From: Leuctra nigra
Taxonomy: Eukaryota > Arthropoda > Insecta > Plecoptera > Leuctridae
Length of the DNA stretch: 64,000 bases
Reading direction: 5' to 3'
NCBI GenBank assembly: GCA_934045905.1
Contig: OW203770.1
Coordinates: 2,418,001-2,482,000, forward strand
Positions 34,800 to 47,016 of this stretch are shown piece by piece (positions within the stretch are counted from its first letter, which is position 1; the number at the start of each line of letters is the position of its first letter). Under the pieces are notes generated by a model, which had not been told where the DNA came from, did no database searches, and saw only the letters and a list, made by a program, of their open reading frames with translations. Both the position numbers and the translations under genes were made by a program.

Positions 34800-35095
34800 C
34801 TGCTTCCCCATGCACTTACGTCCCTGTAATACTGCTCCGCGTGTAGGTTATCTCTACTCATTGATGTGTGAATCCTATCGGAAGTGCCTCATGCACACGG
34901 TGTCAGACCGGATGCGCGCGCAATCTCGCCATTGTTGGGCGCCAATTGTGCCGCGCTGTCATTGTGTCAACCGAACACGTGACCAATCCGTCGCCATATT
35001 TACACGAGGACGATGCTCATATCACCAGGGTTGCCATGGGAACAGACATCAATTAGTCTTTTGCTGGGGACAGGCACGTTTTCAATAGTAAGAAA
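34800..35095. other. GC-richer unique segment with CACGTG, CCAAT and an X-box-like site
   Basis: Higher GC and CpG than the surroundings (ctcgccattgttgggcgcc, gtgccgcgctg). It contains aacacgtgaccaatcc and an X-box-like GTTGCCATGGGAAC at 35030-35043. Two overlapping plus-strand frames are open across it but match nothing known. A promoter or a decayed exon are both possible. Confidence 0.3.
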
Positions 35096-35154
35096 ATCGT
35101 ATTTTAAAAACAGTTGCGAAAGAAAGATATTAAAATGAAAAAGCAGAAGGTTTA

Positions 35155-35208
35155 TTGAGCGAGCGTAGCGAGCGTCACCACGGTACTCTTATGGCACTTT
35201 CTCTGTGT

Positions 35209-35240
<32 letters not shown>

Positions 35241-36169
35241 TGGTCACAGCCCAGGTCAAACCGCTCAAGCAATCGATCTGAAATTTTGTACACATACTAA
35301 CGTAATCTATGCGGTCCCTGGGATCGTTTTTGAACGGGCTCCCGTGATTGGTTCAAATTTAAAAAAAATTATCTTTTGATTGGTTGCTTCGATCAATTTG
35401 AAATTTAGCAAAAACATTGCAACCAACATTGTACTCAATCATAAAAAGTTTCAGCCAAATCCTCCTATTGGTTAAAATTTAAAACCATTTTTCATGTGAT
35501 TTTTGACATTTAAACTAGAACAGATTGACCGATCAACTTAAAACTTCGCGTGGTCATTGGTACCAACATTTTAGGTATTTTTGCCAATATTCAGTCTAAT
35601 CTGTCGTTATTTTCAAAAGTTTTGTCATTTTAAGGTCATTTTATTCCGTAATCTTGAAAAATGTATACTAAATGGTCATCCCTGCCTTCTTTAAGCTTCT
35701 GCTCCAAGGCAAGGCCTGTAGAGCAGCCAAGCTATCCACAATGTAAAGTAAAATGAAAGCATTTTTGAGCTAGCGCATAAAATCGGATGCAGTACGAAGG
35801 ACAAATCCTCTAATTGGTTTAAGTTTAAATAATATCTTCTGATTGGTCGACAATCAAAATGTTCACATAAAGTTCAAATTATGCATGGTGATCAAGACCA
35901 ACTAATATTAAATTTTACATATTGTAAGCCCAATCAGTCAAGTATTAATTGTAATTTTACGAATTTAGTATGGGATGTCACAAGAGATTTCTGGAGAAAG
36001 TATGTAGGTAAGACTTCACGACACAATGGATCTGTTATTCATCCAGAGTATTATGGAGATTGAAAATTTGCAGAGAAAATCGTCTTGTGCAGTGTCGTGT
36101 ATCGTTACTATGGGGATGTTGCATGTTCTGTTCTCGCTCATCAACGCGTTACACTGAGCGTTTTCCTAG
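35155..36169 (-). mobile_element. Roughly 1-kb repeat, CTAGGAAAACGC / GCTCGCTCAA ends (copy 2, reverse)
   Basis: Starts ttgagcgagcgtagcgagcg and ends cgttttcctag. It carries a T-run at 35211-35239 and the same internal series as 38301-39316, with which it is highly similar. Confidence 0.85.
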
Positions 36170-36209
36170 TCAATAAAATAAGGAAATTAAATCAAGAAAG
36201 ATAATGGTG

Positions 36210-36431
36210 AGGTACACTCGGCCAAACAAAAATTGATCGTTGATCAAATTTGATTGACTGATAAATGTTAGATCGCACCATCCGAAGTCAGTCTAAGTGA
36301 TCTCATTGTCTCACTCTAGTAGATAACCCCAAATTTCATCGATAATAACAAGCTTTGATTGGTTTGATTGGTATGACCATCAGTTATTCAAATATGATCA
36401 ACGATCAATTTTTGTTTGGCCGAGTGTACCT
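36210..36431. mobile_element. MITE with AGGTACACTCGGCCAAAC ends (about 222 bp)
   Basis: Inverted ends of about 34 bp (aggtacactcggccaaac ... attgatcgttgatca) around an interior with ctctagtagataacccc. Diverged relatives are at 21103-21350 and about 37150-37335. Confidence 0.8.
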
Positions 36432-36552
36432 ACTTATTTTATAAAAGCATCCGGCCCCCAGTCAGATTTTGGTCAGAGTATTTTCTTCAGAGTGCACTGG
36501 CGTAGGAATATTTGGGAATGCATATTTACGGTGAGGCAGCTACGATGCCAGC

Positions 36553-36554
<2 letters not shown>

Positions 36555-36587
<33 letters not shown>
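36555..36587. repeat. Poly-G tract, 33 nt (longest in the window)
   Basis: 33 consecutive G. A ggcgtaggaat word 60 bp upstream resembles the CAGGCGCGTAGGAA end of the 18827 element, so this may be another copy. Confidence 0.95.
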
Positions 36588-36588
<1 letters not shown>

Positions 36589-37381
36589 GTAATCCATGAC
36601 CGTTTTAATGGGTTGATTTGCATTCCTTTTCAAATTTATTTGCATTAAATTGTATAATTATATATTTTTCACTTTGAGAAATTGTATATTTTGGAGTTAC
36701 TTAATGATGTGTAGATATCTTTTACGTATAGGTAACATCTACTACAGACCCAATTCTCTGGAGGCACCAACAAACGTCACAGTTAAAATTTAATGCGGCT
36801 CGAGTCAAGTAGCATATCATTGGCTCTTAGAAACTAATTTGCTAACTCAACAGTTCCCAGACGTAACATATTATTATAATTGCTGCCCAAATCTGGCTCT
36901 GTAAAACACTATGGTCAGCTTGTCAGCAGGTGTTGCAGACACGTTCAGACACTATTGACACGTTCCCACGCTAGAGACACGTATTCGCTCTGTAGTAAAA
37001 GTGTTGGCAACTTCTGCACGGCTAATTATATCCCCACGTGTGCAGTGGGGGAGGGGGGGGGGGGGGGACATCTTGATGTGATTGATGACAACAGGAATAT
37101 AAACTCAGATATAACGATTCAGACTACTCTGTCACTTTGCTCATAGACAGAGGTGGCCAAATAAAACATGATCAGTAAACACATGCTGGTCATGTTCCGT
37201 AACAATCAATGCTTGTTATTATCATTGAAATGAGAGTCACCTACTAGAGTTAGACAAGGAGATCGCTTCTGATCTAACATTCAGTCACAGCAGATTTATT
37301 CAGCGATCATTTTTAGATGTGCCAAGTATACTTAATGCAGACTACACAGGACCAGTAAAGCCCAGGGTCCTGATTCTATAA

Positions 37382-37465
37382 CTCCATTGCGACCGCTTAG
37401 CAATTATTTCAATGTTAATCCTTGTGGAAGAAATTGCTAAGCGGTCGCAATGGAGTTATAGAATC
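37382..37465. repeat. Perfect palindrome, 34-bp arms
   Basis: gattctataactccattgcg ... gcttagcaatt is exactly inverted after a 16-nt spacer, to 37465. Flanked by gggtcct and tctcaggg. Confidence 0.85.
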
Positions 37466-38177
37466 CCATCTCAGGGTCTGCAAACACATTGGTAATTTGA
37501 AGTCAAATATTATTTATGAAATTTTATAAATGGTTTTGTTTTGATTTTTTTAAATTTTAAACAATATTGTGGTTATTATTAAAATCATCTTGATTGGGAT
37601 ATTTCATCCTGTAGTAGTTTATGTGTACGTAATGTCAACAGTTTCGGTCCATATGTTTATTTTAAAAATAAAAATATTTTAAAAAATATAAAAAATATTT
37701 TTAAAAAATTATTTAAAATAAAAAATATTGTGATTTTTTAAAATTAATTTTCTAATTATTTTAAAAGTTTGGTTAGGTATGTATAAAAAATACCTATTAG
37801 GTAGGTAGGTATCTATTTATACACATTTATTACAGTTTTTCATTATGTTTTAACATTTTAGATACCTCCGAGTAAATCTAGTCACAGTAAATCTAGGAGG
37901 TATCTACCTCCGAGCATAGTGTACATCCCCCCCTCCCCCGAGGCTCCAGACAGATGTAAAGTACACTTGAGAGGTGTGCATCTGACTGGAATGACAGGAT
38001 TGTGCGCAACAAGTGGTCCATGACACATAGACGCCGTGCAATGCAGATACAATGCAGAGTCAATCAACCGCAGACGACTCAGAGTCTTCAGAAGCTGACG
38101 AGGAAGTCTAGACTCAGACCTGGGCCTCTTGTGCAGATACAGAAATACATTTGTAGAGTACAGGTGAAGAACGTTAA

Positions 38178-39588
38178 GAGGCAAACGGAAGCGAACGGGA
38201 ATCGCACGGTTCGTCAGAGCGTTTTTTGAAATTTTGTCTTCCCACTAAATAATTTCAAAAAATCAGATAGTAACGACCCATTACAGCCTAATAGACTAAA
38301 CTAGGAAAACGCTCAGTGTAACGCGTTGATGAGCGAGCACAGAACATGCAACATCCCCATAGAAACGATGCACGACACGGCACAAGACGATTTTCTCTGC
38401 AATTTTCAATCTCCATAATACTCTGGATGAATAACAGATTTATTGTGTCGTGAAGTCTTACCTACATAACCTTCTCCAGAAATCTCTTGTGACATCCCAT
38501 ACTAAACTCGTAAAATTACAATTAATACTTGACTGATTGGGCTTACAATATGTAAAATTTAATATTAAGTTGGTCTTGATCACTATGCAAAATTTGAACT
38601 TAATGTGAACATTTATATTGTCGACCAATCAGAAGACATTATTTAAACTTAAACCAATTAGAGGATTTTGCCTTCGTACTGCATCCGATTTTATGCGCTA
38701 GCTCAAAAATGCTTTCATTTTACTGTACATTGTGGATAGCTTGGCTGCTCTACAGACCTTGCCTTGGAACAGAAGCTTAAAGAAGGCAGAGATGACAATT
38801 TAGTACCTATAAATTTTTCAAGATTGGAATAAAATGACCTTAAAATTACAAAACTTTTGAAAATAACGACAGATTAGACTGAAAATTGGCAAAAATACCT
38901 AAAATGTTGGTACCAATGACCACGCGAAGTTTTAAGTTTGATCGTTCAATCGGTTCTAGTTTAAATGTCAAAAATCACATGAAAAATTGTTTTAAATTTG
39001 AGCCAATAGGAGAATTTGGCTGAAACTTTTTATGATTGGGTACAATGTTGGTTGCAATGTTTTTGCCAAATTTCAAATTGATTGATGCAACCAATCAAAA
39101 GATAATTTTTTTTAAATTTGAACCAATCACGGGAGCCCGTTCAAAAACGATCCCAGGGACCGCATAGAGTACGTTAGTATGTGTACAAAATTTCAGATCG
39201 ATAGCTTGAGCGGTTTGACCTGGGCTGTGACCACAAAAAAAAAAAAAAAAAAAAAAAGAAAACACACAGAGAAAGTGCCATAAGAGTACCGTGGTGACGC
39301 TCGCTACGCTCGCTCAATAATGCCGCACACTAGAGTACTTTATGACCTCTGGTGCGACCTCAAAGTGTTAAATACGATATTTTTAGTAAAATAATAAAAA
39401 ATAATCGTATTTAACACTTTGAGGTCGCACCAGAGGTCATAAAGTATTGCAGTTTGCGGCATTATTTAGTCTATTAGGCTGTAATGGGTCGTTACTATCT
39501 GATTTTTTAAAATAATTAAGTGGGAAGACAAAATTTTAAAAAAACGCTCTGACGAACCGTGCGATTCCCGTTCGCTTCCGTTTGCCTC
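38178..39588. mobile_element. TTAA-flanked palindromic element (piggyBac-like target), carrying a 1-kb insertion
   Basis: The ends gaggcaaacggaagcgaacg and its inverse are long inverted repeats, with TTAA at 38174-38177 and 39589-39592. Exact TTAA duplication is typical of piggyBac-type transposition. The inner half (taatgccgcacac ... gtgttaaatacgatatttt, 39317-39468) is itself palindromic. The interior is interrupted by 38301-39316. No transposase. Confidence 0.85.
38301..39316 (+). mobile_element. Roughly 1-kb repeat, CTAGGAAAACGC / GCTCGCTCAA ends (copy 3), inserted in the TTAA element
   Basis: Inserted between gactaaa and ataatgccgcac; the unoccupied equivalent at 22787-22806 reads gactaaataatgccgcac. 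Apparent duplication is 1-2 bp (A/AA). The sequence matches 35155-36169 in reverse and 7440-8343. Confidence 0.88.
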
Positions 39589-39621
39589 TTAAGTCACATT
39601 CGGATGAAACTGAAGTTAAAA

Positions 39622-39734
39622 ACCGAGTCCACATAGACCGTTTTTGCCTTGAGCGGTTTCTGGACTAATTGTGATTGGTCGGTAAGAAAAAAACGGAAAA
39701 CGGAAAACGCAAAAACGGTCTATGTAGACCCGAC
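39622..39734. mobile_element. Small MITE (about 113 bp), CCACATAGACCGTTTTTGC-type ends
   Basis: ccgagtccacatagaccg and its near-inverse at cggtctatgtagacccgac border a roughly 55-bp interior. It interrupts the body of the TACAGGG MITE relative to 20880-21099. Confidence 0.7.
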
Positions 39735-40217
39735 TTTATGTTAAAAATTGTCTATCTTCCATACAGATCGATATTTCAATTGCGTTTTTCAAGACTTTTG
39801 TAACAATATTTTCTAAAAACCAACCTGGACTAGTACTAGTAGCGTTTTTTCCCTGTATCCTTCAATAATGATCCTGTTTTTGCTCAGAAGGGTTGAATGT
39901 TCTTTTAATTTTTAAACTTATCCTCTGAGCTTTGTGGACATTGTGAGTATTGTAACTTGTTTAATAAATAATTTAAAACATAAATACATTAGCACAAAGG
40001 TATGTGGCTAGAGGCAGAACGCCAGAAGTCCATTTCAATGATTCTTCAGTCAGCTCAAAACTTCCAAAACATAGAATGCATAACACAAAATCGATCAAAT
40101 TGACTTCTGGCCTTCCTTTCTCTGAGGTAATAGTTTCCTGATAGATATTTTACCTCATGACGAAGGTCGAAGTTCTAATACGAAGCTACTAGAAAATCAC
40201 CCTTATGGATAATGACT

Positions 40218-40467
40218 ATAGTGTAGAGATTTTTGATGAAAATTTTTCAACGTTTTGCCTTCCTGAGGAAGGCAATTTATTTTTCTGGTAGGTGCACCGA
40301 CATTTTTAAACGTATTTCTATCACGCATAATAATGTAACACACCTCCATTAATACTTTACAAAATAAAACAATTGAAAATATGCTGAAAGTCCTCTGTAA
40401 ATGAGTATCATGAAAATTTTCAAAAAAAAATTCAATATGTCATGAAAATTTTCAAGTCCCAGTACTA
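40218..40467. mobile_element. hAT-type MITE, copy D, perfect 8-bp TSD
   Basis: Flanked by ataatgac at 40210-40217 and 40468-40475; interior tggtaggtgcaccgacattt and aacacacctccattaatact are family-diagnostic. Confidence 0.9.
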
Positions 40468-40693
40468 ATAATGACAGAAAGTGTGACCTATCATGAATGT
40501 GTTTGTACGCCCCTGGAATATCTGCGTATGATAGTTGAGAACGCCTACTAATTACTCTACCAATCCTCGTATCGAATGATCCAATACATGCCAATGTTGA
40601 CACTTCACATTGCTATTCCATAACATTGATCACGCATAAGCCCCATTGTTGGTTTCTGCGGGGGTGTTACAATGGGTGTGGCAAGATTCTGTG

Positions 40694-40912
40694 ACGATAT
40701 GACACTAAATAATGACAATATGTCACTAAACCATTACAATGACACTAAACCATGACATTATGACACTAAATAATGACAATATGTCACTAAACCATGACAA
40801 TGACACTAAACCATGACATTATGACACTAAACCATGACAATATGACACTAATCCATGACAATATGACCCAAAATCATGACAATATGACACTAAACCATGA
40901 CAATATGACACA
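40694..40912. repeat. Minisatellite of roughly 20-21-bp units (CATGACAATATGACACTAAAC)
   Basis: About ten imperfect units of ccatgacaatatgacactaa. The ORF through it (repeats of LNHDNMT) is a by-product of the 21-bp spacing. Confidence 0.9.
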
Positions 40913-40929
40913 CGCCTTCTCATGTCATT

Positions 40930-41160
40930 CCAGACCACTTTCACATTCACAAACAGAAAAACTCTGCGAAAATCATTTTGTTAAAAGTTGGCTCAAACAA
41001 TTTAGCTCTAGATTTGCATTCCAGAGTGCCCAAGTTCGATTCGTGTTTTCTTCAGTTCAGCCCAAGGTTTCCTTAGTTCTCTTCATCACCATAAACAGTC
41101 GCCATTTGACTGGCTGCACAACGGTGCGACGTTAAGCGGAACTAAAGCCCGACATTGAAT
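40930..41160 (+). mobile_element. Old degenerate SINE-like fragment
   Basis: A box-B-like aagttcgattcgtg (about 41033) and a tail acaacggtgcgacgttaagc (about 41119) mark a very diverged tRNA-related SINE. Confidence 0.45.
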
Positions 41161-41370
41161 GCATTTGATTCCATCCTTGCACATCCGGCTGGTATTGCGT
41201 TCTAAAAATACTTATTTATTATCTCAATTAGTTCTGCCAAGATTAGCTGAGCAAATTATAATTGCATTGCCATTGTCTTCTTCAAACTCAACTAATGTTA
41301 AAATTTTACACACACTTGACTTCATTAAATTAAAATATACTAACCTGTACAATCAAGGGCGTATTCAGAT

Positions 41371-41389
41371 GGGGGGGGGGGGGGGGGGG
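41371..41389. repeat. Poly-G tract, 19 nt
   Basis: 19 consecutive G followed by ccgagggggccatgccccc, an element edge similar in style to 57226-58041. Confidence 0.95.
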
Positions 41390-42212
41390 CCGAGGGGGCC
41401 ATGCCCCCCTCCCCAAAATAAGGGTTTCATCTAAGAAAATAAGCACATTTTAAAATAATATGAGAAAAAAACACTTTATACTTAAAAAGACATGTCAAAA
41501 ACGTTACAAAATGGTTAAAATTTAGTTAAAATTCCAAAAGTTTTCCAATTTTTTGATATTTTGTAATGTATAATTTAATTTTCCCCAAATAGCTATACAC
41601 TGCGATTCAAAATTGCACCTAAATGAATGACCTTGATCCAAAATTTTCTCCCTTGTTTTTCACTGAGATTTTTCAAAAATTAGAGGTGAGCTCATAAACC
41701 AGTATAGGTAATTCTGTCTTTATCCAATTGGTGACATGAGTAATTGTATAAGATAATATTTTAATTGTATTTGACATCAGTCAAATAGCAATTGATAGCA
41801 ATTGATAAAAAATCGATAAATTGATTTCCGACCCTCTACCAATAGCACTACCTATACAAAATACCTACTCACTATTTATAAAACTATTGGTACATATACC
41901 TAACAATTTGTTACATACAATAATACAACATTCCATTATTTCGTAAAAAGCGGTCCTATTACGTCATCTGCAACAGGGGTGTAAACTGGACAATGGACCA
42001 ACGCTATTGTTCCGCAAGGCAAGGTTAAGCCACGCGTCAGAATGCAGATACAAGGGAGTCGCCTATACTTGACAATGCAATCACTCATCGCGTGGTGTAA
42101 CATGGCCTTGCAGTCGTTTCCTATGCGGACATTGGGACAGATATTACGAGTAGAGGTCGAACCAGATGAACTGTCAGTGGGTAGGATTTTACATTAGCCG
42201 GTGGATTATCTG

Positions 42213-42603
42213 AGAGTCCTAGGGACCGCTATGGAAACTGACGGATTGTGTTAAATTTTCCCAAAATACCTAAGTCTCCCCAAGGCTCATTATTTACTCC
42301 ACTGTTATGCAACTTTGGGAGGTAGTTTTGATACACATTTTCTCGTAATACTATTGAGAAATTTTAAGAAATACTAAGAAACAAAAAAAAAATTATTTTT
42401 AGTATTTTTTTCATGTGAAAATTAAAACTCTTTTTTCTTTTAAATATTTCTAAAATTTACTCAATAGTAATACGAGAAAATGGGTATCAAAACTACCTCC
42501 CAAAGTTGCATCACAGTGGAGTAAATAATGAGCCTTGGGGAGACTGAGGTATTTTGGGAAAATTTGACGCAATCCGTCAGATTCCATAGCGGTCCCTACG
42601 ACT
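42213..42603. mobile_element. AGAGTCC-ended palindromic MITE (copy, right end decayed)
   Basis: agagtcctagggaccgctat to tccatagcggtccctacgac; arms of about 180 bp match 53731-54126. Confidence 0.85.
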
Positions 42604-42889
42604 TCATAGATCTGCCAAACTATGTTCGTACAGAGTAACATGAATAGGGTCTGGTCATTTCAGGCCAGTTTGTCAAAGCTCTGTTACATTTTAAACAGTT
42701 GGTTGGGACTGTATTTCTATGCCAACCAATTGCAATCCCTGAATGACCAGTGAAAAATGGTAATAAATAACTAGAGTAGGTACCTATAGGTAGAGTATTT
42801 CGTGGGTTTTATTCATTGTAATTCATTGATTTTTCTAATTATTTTCTTGTCATCTTTTTCAAAAATAAATCCATGCTCTTTCTAAATCA

Positions 42890-43450
42890 ATCTACCCCTG
42901 ACAGACGTAGCTGGTTGGCCAGTGAGACTCGAATGTAAACTAAGGGGGGAAGAGCGTAACCCCTACTTCCATAGAATTCGCTGTAACTTTGCATTCTTAT
43001 AGACAATTTCATTCTACACCAGAATATGGCCCCCAAAAAGTAGCTTCGTGAACTAGTTTTTGAGATAAACCCATATGTCTCCCAATGATAGCTTATGGCA
43101 GCCAAGAAAAATCGTGCAATTTTTACGCTAAAATGAAGATCTATTTTTTTTCGATAGATTTCAACAAAAAACTTATTTTCTAGTAGACATATGGATATAT
43201 TATTATCAGGAAAAAATATAAAACGATACCATCCTGAACTATTTTAAAAGTTAGACAGCAAAAACTAAATCAATTTCCAATACCTCCTGTGTTAAAAATT
43301 TCCTCATCTTCTGAAGGCATCAAATTGAAAACTCAATATAAGTCATGGGTTGCAAGTTACATGACATTTTATGAATCCTTCATACTTAAATATAGTTGAA
43401 ATATTGGAATAGTTAATAAATATTGCTAATTTCAGTAAACAATATTTTCG
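42890..43450 (-). mobile_element. Diverged member of the ctcctgtgttaaa-core repeat family
   Basis: acctcctgtgttaaaaat, gttgcaagttacatgacatt and aaatatagttgaaatattgg are shared with the other members. Confidence 0.55.
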
Positions 43451-44273
43451 GGGTGTGGCATTCGATGTCCCCACCTTAATATTTGTTTACATAATCTCGG
43501 CAATAATGTGTGAGATGGAACTGGAAGTACTGTTGGCCCAGAGCCCCAAGATTACCTCAAGCAGACAATTTCAACGGTTTTGGCAAGTTTCATGCATCTA
43601 TTCTGACGCGGCCCTATTTTCATGTTTTCAACGCAAGACACGATATTAATACATTTATATAAATTCACACAAAATCTGCAGAGACTTACCTACAGAAATA
43701 GATTATTCTAATTCTATCCTAGTAATTTTTCCCATCAGTTCGAGGCGCATGCTGGGAAGGTTCCCTACTAATAGGCCACGACCGCCTCCTTCCAATTCCA
43801 TCCTGTTTAGGACGTATTTTTTAATTTTTAGTTCAGACATGCCTGATTTTGATACTTAAATTTATGTTTCATTTGTCCCTGATTTCAAAAATAAGTGTTT
43901 TATTTTGATTCAAAATGCCTTTTCCCCAATTTTCTTCATGATTTCAGTCCATTTCTTGCTATTTTCAGTTTTGTTTTTTTGTTATGTTTTTGGGTAAAAA
44001 AATATAAGATTTGTTCAAGTTAAATACAAATAACATTGTTGTCTTCACAAAATGTCCATCCTCCGCTTGGATGACCACCAACGATACTTGACACTTTGAC
44101 ACATTCATACTCATTTAATAGTTAATTTTAATATCTTACTCCAAATTCAACTCCTAATCCAATAAACCGAATAATATGTTGACGAATATTACAATTAGTA
44201 TAACATTTCCAGCCTTTTTGGACGTTTTATAGGACCTAAACATCATATCCCTAATTATCATCATAGTTGCAAT

Positions 44274-44536
44274 TAGTGCTGGGATTTTTCATGAACATTT
44301 ATTTGTGAAAATTTCCATGAAAATTTTCATGAAATTTTTCATGAAAATTTTCGCATAATTTCGCATTTTACGCATAATAATGTAACACACCTCCATTAAT
44401 ACTTTACAAAATAAAACCATTGAAAATACCTATGCTAAAAGGTCCTCTGTAAATGAGTATTTTCATGAATATTTTCATGAAAATTTTCAACAGGTCTTGA
44501 AAATTTTCACTTTCAAATTTTCAAGTCCCAACACTA
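44274..44536. mobile_element. hAT-type MITE, copy E, 8-bp TSD (7 of 8)
   Basis: tagtgctggga to cccaacacta, flanked by gttgcaat (44266-44273) and gttgcagt (44537-44544). Confidence 0.9.
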
Positions 44537-44544
44537 GTTGCAGT

Positions 44545-45520
44545 ACAGTGCGACATAGATGCTCGCTTAGAAACGCGTACGGAGGCTGTGTGGACCACGC
44601 AATGACGAAGAAGATGTAGGCTGGTGATCTGACTTAGCAGCATCCAGACATGGAGAACCGGTCAACAAATACTACTTTTTACACAACTATTCCTACTACC
44701 ATTAGACGACTCTCTAGACTGCAATATCTCTTTGCTTGACAAATGATCTACATTTGAGCAGCAGAGAAGAAGAAATTACTCTTGAAGATGTATGTTATTG
44801 GATCAGTTATGATGGGTATTACGTAGAATCTTATAACCTTAGTTAATGAGTATATTACCACTGTATTTTTATATTTTATAATTGGAAAAACGCAATTTTT
44901 TATTGAAATTTTTCAGAAAAATAATTTTCAAGTTAAAAAACTGTAAATTTTTGTATAGCTTCCAAGTTCCAACAAATTACTTTTCTCATATGTGACTAAA
45001 TGGATATGATTTTCCTTTTTCATATCATCTGACATTTGAGGTTTGTGCATGTTGATACACACAAATACATTTTGAATTTTCTATTTTTTATCTAGATAAT
45101 TGCCAATAGATAACAATATTTTTATCAAGATAAAGATGAAGATAATACATTATTTAATTATCTAGATAATTTTATCTAGATAAGTCACAACACTGCTTGT
45201 CGTACGCACGACTTCTGAGAGTAAATCTGTAAGTGTTATTGGCACTGTATGCAGCTGCAGTGTTGACAGGATGTGACACGTACAGACCGCCCCAAGTCAT
45301 GTGCAAGTAACTTGTCCTGCCAACCTGCCGTGCTAATCAACCACATAGAATTAGTCCAGTGAATCATTGTGCAGAAGAAGGCAAGCTTTGCCGTCAATAT
45401 CCATTGCAAAGTTGCTTCTTGCCTTGCCTAGATCCCAGAGGTCAAGTGTTTCCTTATTGTTATTGATTGTCGTAACAATAAATATAAATTCTTATACGAA
45501 TGCAATAAAAATTATTTTGA
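44545..45520. other. No gene supported
   Basis: AT-rich with repeated tatctagataa words (45095-45185). A more complex patch at 45200-45430 shows no convincing exon. Confidence 0.4.
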
Positions 45521-45524
45521 TTAA

Positions 45525-46440
45525 ACAAGGTTCAGGGACGGCGGCAGGAATTTTTGCTCGGGTGGGCAATTTGTTTTTTCGTTAAATCAATAGAAACGAA
45601 TTTGGGACTGTGAAAATACAACTTTCGGGGTAAAATATTATTGGAATGTCACTAAAATATGTCTGGATTGTAAATCTAAATGCGGTGTAATTTTAGAAAA
45701 TTATTGAAACTAAAGTACGAATCAACTAATCGTGATACCCAGGTATATTCGCAAATATCTGCGTCTCGACCCATCCCGACCCTTCCCGACCACGGGCTTC
45801 TATTCAAGCGCTCGATTGCCAAGAATGAGCTGTTAACCCGTCCATTCATGCGCTTCATTAGACAATGTGGATTCTTAAGATGTTTAGGGAATTGCGATTT
45901 TGATACTTTTGAATGCAAAAATGAATGTCTAATTGAACATAGATGAAAATAATTTTTTATTTTTCCAAATCAGTTCATATTTGGCCGAAATAATTTGTAT
46001 CTCATATTTTATACGTGCGATCAGTTTCGGCCAAATATGAACCGATTTTTAAAAATAAAAAATGATTTTCATCTAGGATGTTCAATTAGACATTCATTTT
46101 TGCATTCAAAAGTATCAAATCGCAATTCCCTAAACATCTTAAGAATCCATATTGCTTAATGAAGCGCATGAATGGACGGGTTAACAGCTCATTCTTGGCA
46201 ATCGAGCGCTTGAATAGAAGCCCGTGCTCGGGAAGGGTCGGGATGGGTCGAGACGCAGATATTTGCGAATATACCTGGGTATCACGATTAGTTGAGACGC
46301 ACTTTATGATATTTGACCTATTTCATCAAATTATGACGAATAATTAAAATTCAAAGACAATATAGTAAAAGTATCTTCGATTATTTTTGGGTGGGCAGTA
46401 GACAATTTTGGGTGGGCGTGCGCCCCCCTGCGCCGCCCCC
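45525..46440. mobile_element. Large palindromic element (45723-46294) inside an outer repeat
   Basis: Arms of about 270 bp (caactaatcgtgatacccag ... gtctaattgaacatagatga) are inverted around a centre near 46010. Outer ggacggcggcagg ... gggtgggca and gggtgggcgtgcgcccccc may be the ends of a host element (about 45537-46442). The ORFs on both strands mirror each other. Confidence 0.75.
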
Positions 46441-46618
46441 GGATAGATATCAAGATTTCACAATGAGAGTAAACACTGACACTATTTTCATTAGCGAGAA
46501 AACAAGGAAGAAAAAAAAGGAATGAAACAAGTGCTTTCGATTTGCGGGCTCGCTTTTTTACAAAACCCACAGCTAAAACTGGAGACCCGGAAAGCATGTA
46601 CAATTAACAAGACAGAAG

Positions 46619-46638
46619 CCCCCCCCCCCCCCCCCCCC
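46619..46638. repeat. Poly-C tract, 20 nt, with (TC)n microsatellite 46768-46812
   Basis: 20 consecutive C; about 130 bp on, a ct/tc repeat interrupted by ccc. Confidence 0.95.
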
Positions 46639-47016
46639 GCTAGAGATGGGTGTGAGCAGTGATTGACAGACGAGTGGGCGGACGCGACATGCAGCCTCCA
46701 CGGTCCAGATCTCTCATGTCACCGTTGACATGTGTTATCTCTTATCAGCACACGCGCCTGGTGTCACTCCTCTCTCTCTCTCTCTCTCTCTCCCTCTCTC
46801 TCCCTCTCTCTCTGTTATCATCATTGCTCTCTCTATCCCACCGAGCCACAATCATGTAAGCAAACATATTGGCAACCACAATCTCCATACAAGAGTCGAT
46901 GCAGAATTCTAGACACTGACCGCTGTTAGTGAATTATTACTGTTGGGCGCGATCATTTTGCGAAATATATATATTGCCATATAGACAAACGGTTATGAAT
47001 ATCGAAAAAGCAAGAC

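Larger units (their letters stand above)
38159..39857 (+). mobile_element. TACAGGG-ended MITE split by nested insertions
   Basis: The left 15 bp (tacaggtgaagaacg, 38159-38173, then TTAA) and the body from 39589 to ccctgta at 39857 together make one MITE like 20880-21099. Removing 38178-39588 and one TTAA restores the continuous left end seen in the other copies. A second small insertion lies at 39622-39734. Confidence 0.85.

Noticed and set aside
40698..41135. ORF with LNHDNMT repeats
   Set aside because: A product of the 21-bp minisatellite unit; it runs on into an old SINE fragment.
45676..46347. ORFs of 62-88 aa on both strands
   Set aside because: Mirror translations of the long palindrome 45723-46294.
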